The notes below the pieces were generated by a model. The model made no database searches. It saw nothing but the letters and a program-made list of their open reading frames with translations, and had not been told where the DNA came from. Both the position numbers and the translations under genes were made by a program. 64,000 bases of DNA. Origin: an uncultured Paracoccaceae bacterium. Lineage in GTDB: Bacteria; Pseudomonadota; Alphaproteobacteria; Rhodobacterales; Rhodobacteraceae. Below are positions 63,526-64,000 of this stretch, piece after piece. How positions within the stretch are numbered: the first letter of the stretch is position 1; the number at the start of each line of letters is the position of its first letter. Where the stretch lies: positions 1-64,000 of the forward strand of contig CALFSV010000015.1 in assembly GCA_937916485.1 (NCBI GenBank), read 5' to 3'.

Positions 63526-63547
63526 ACGGCCGCCTTCCGGCGGCCGT
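63526..63547 (+). terminator. GC hairpin after the zeta subunit gene
   Basis: ACGGCCGCC (63526-63534) pairs with GGCGGCCGT (63539-63547) with a 4-nt loop, then CTATCTCC. The stem is strong but the T run is poor. Confidence 0.55.
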
Positions 63548-63567
63548 CTATCTCCCTCGCGGGCCCC

Positions 63568-63601
63568 GGCTCGTGGCACAGCTATTCAGCTATATGGAGC
63601 C
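63568..63601 (+). promoter_or_regulatory. Possible ribosome-site-masking hairpin before the methyltransferase gene
   Basis: GGCTC (63568-63572) can pair with GAGCC (63597-63601), which includes most of the GGAG ribosome site, and an inner AGCT/AGCT stem closes an ATTC loop. Formation would hide translation initiation at 63609. It does not match the SAM-II, SAM/SAH or SAM-V consensus as I remember them. Confidence 0.35.
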
Positions 63602-63608
63602 TTTTGTT

Positions 63609-64000
63609 ATGGCCAACGCCCTCTCCCGCCTCCTCGAAACCCGCGACTGGCTGATGGCAGACGGAGCGACCGGCACCAATCTGTTCAACATGGGGCTGAT
63701 GTCGGGGGATGCCCCCGAGATCTGGAACGAACAGCACCCCGAAAAAATCACCGCCCTGTATCAGGGTGCCGTTGGTGCGGGCAGTGACATCTTTCTCACC
63801 AACAGCTTCGGAGGCAATGCCTCGCGGCTAAAGCTGCATGACGCGGACAAGCGGGTCCACGACCTCAACCGGATCGCTGCCGAAATCGGCCGTGAAGTGG
63901 CTGACAAGTCCGGCCGCACCGTGGTCGTAGCAGGTTCTGTCGGCCCGACCGGTGAGATCATGTCCCCAATGGGCACCCTGACCCACGAGCGCGCGGTCGA
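63609..64000 (+). CDS. Betaine-homocysteine/homocysteine S-methyltransferase family protein, cut by window edge
   Basis: The first 130 residues are present. ADGATGTNLFNMGL and FLTNSFGGNASRL begin the homocysteine-binding barrel, and VAGSVGPTGEIMSPMG follows. The zinc cysteine motifs lie beyond the edge. GGAG stands 9 nt before the ATG. Such proteins transfer a methyl group to homocysteine from betaine or, in Roseobacters, from a separate methylcorrinoid protein (from memory), replacing full-length MetH. Confidence 0.87.
   Translation, partial: MANALSRLLETRDWLMADGATGTNLFNMGLMSGDAPEIWNEQHPEKITALYQGAVGAGSDIFLTNSFGGNASRLKLHDADKRVHDLNRIAAEIGREVADKSGRTVVVAGSVGPTGEIMSPMGTLTHERAV

Overview
The window looks like chromosomal DNA of an alphaproteobacterium of the Rhodobacteraceae (Roseobacter/Rhodobacter group). 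The sequence is GC-rich and codon third positions are strongly G/C. It carries a circularly permuted two-piece tmRNA, a TrgA-TrgB-CysK set of the Rhodobacter sphaeroides type, AcuI, a CckA hybrid kinase, RNase E with a large acidic insertion in its S1 domain, the F1-ATPase zeta subunit, and short intergenic repeats with a shared core. I see no prophage, insertion sequence, CRISPR array or clear genomic island. Almost every gene is of core or lineage-core type.

Layout. 1-2090: tRNA-Ser(GGA), an AI-2E family membrane protein and a secreted M35-like metallopeptidase. 2091-13845: a long minus-strand block (DinB-like, acuI, class V aminotransferase, phrB, cfa, trgA, trgB, cysK, an MscS-type channel, alaX) with a stress and light-damage flavour. 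14023-14370: ssrA with a visible promoter and tag reading frame. 14454-20326: a DUF1194 protein, then cckA, an RsmB-type RNA methyltransferase and guaB. 20558-23966: a ferredoxin-ASKHA (DUF4445) corrinoid activator, tRNA-Gly(CCC) and a fatty acid desaturase. 23979-27781: zwf-pgl-pgi, the entry to the Entner-Doudoroff and pentose phosphate routes. 27943-35119: HNH nuclease, esterase, second desaturase, DNA glycosylase, and cobalamin genes cobK, cbiD, cobA and cobB. 35181-40365: MFS transporter, squalene/phytoene-synthase-like protein, citramalate synthase and cysS. 40547-44670: small proteins, a divergent VOC/soxR pair with a SoxR-type promoter, an aminotransferase and a TPM protein. 44671-53681: a structured intergenic region, a non-pyrrolysine MttB-family methyltransferase, anmK, tyrS, a GNAT protein with a tandem repeat, fur, a DMT transporter, eno and a cupin. 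53761-60196: rne with a long structured leader, then dctD and dctB. 60279-64000: purC-purS-adh-purQ, the ATPase zeta subunit, and the start of a homocysteine methyltransferase gene.

How the genes connect. Three dispersed loci bear on corrinoid one-carbon chemistry: the ferredoxin-ASKHA activator, the MttB-like protein and the homocysteine methyltransferase at the right edge. The cobalamin genes supply their cofactor. This fits a methionine synthase divided into separate proteins, as I recall for Roseobacters. cysK, cysS, cimA and acuI add sulfur, branched-chain and DMSP-related metabolism.

The less ordinary observations are: a DctD-like regulator without the GAFTGA motif; a 19-bp-spacer SoxR promoter driving a VOC gene; two consecutive strong hairpins ahead of the MttB-like gene; a hairpin able to mask the ribosome site of the homocysteine methyltransferase; five copies of a 22-bp intergenic core; two copies of an 18-bp palindrome; and a seven-unit, 15-bp coding repeat in the GNAT gene.
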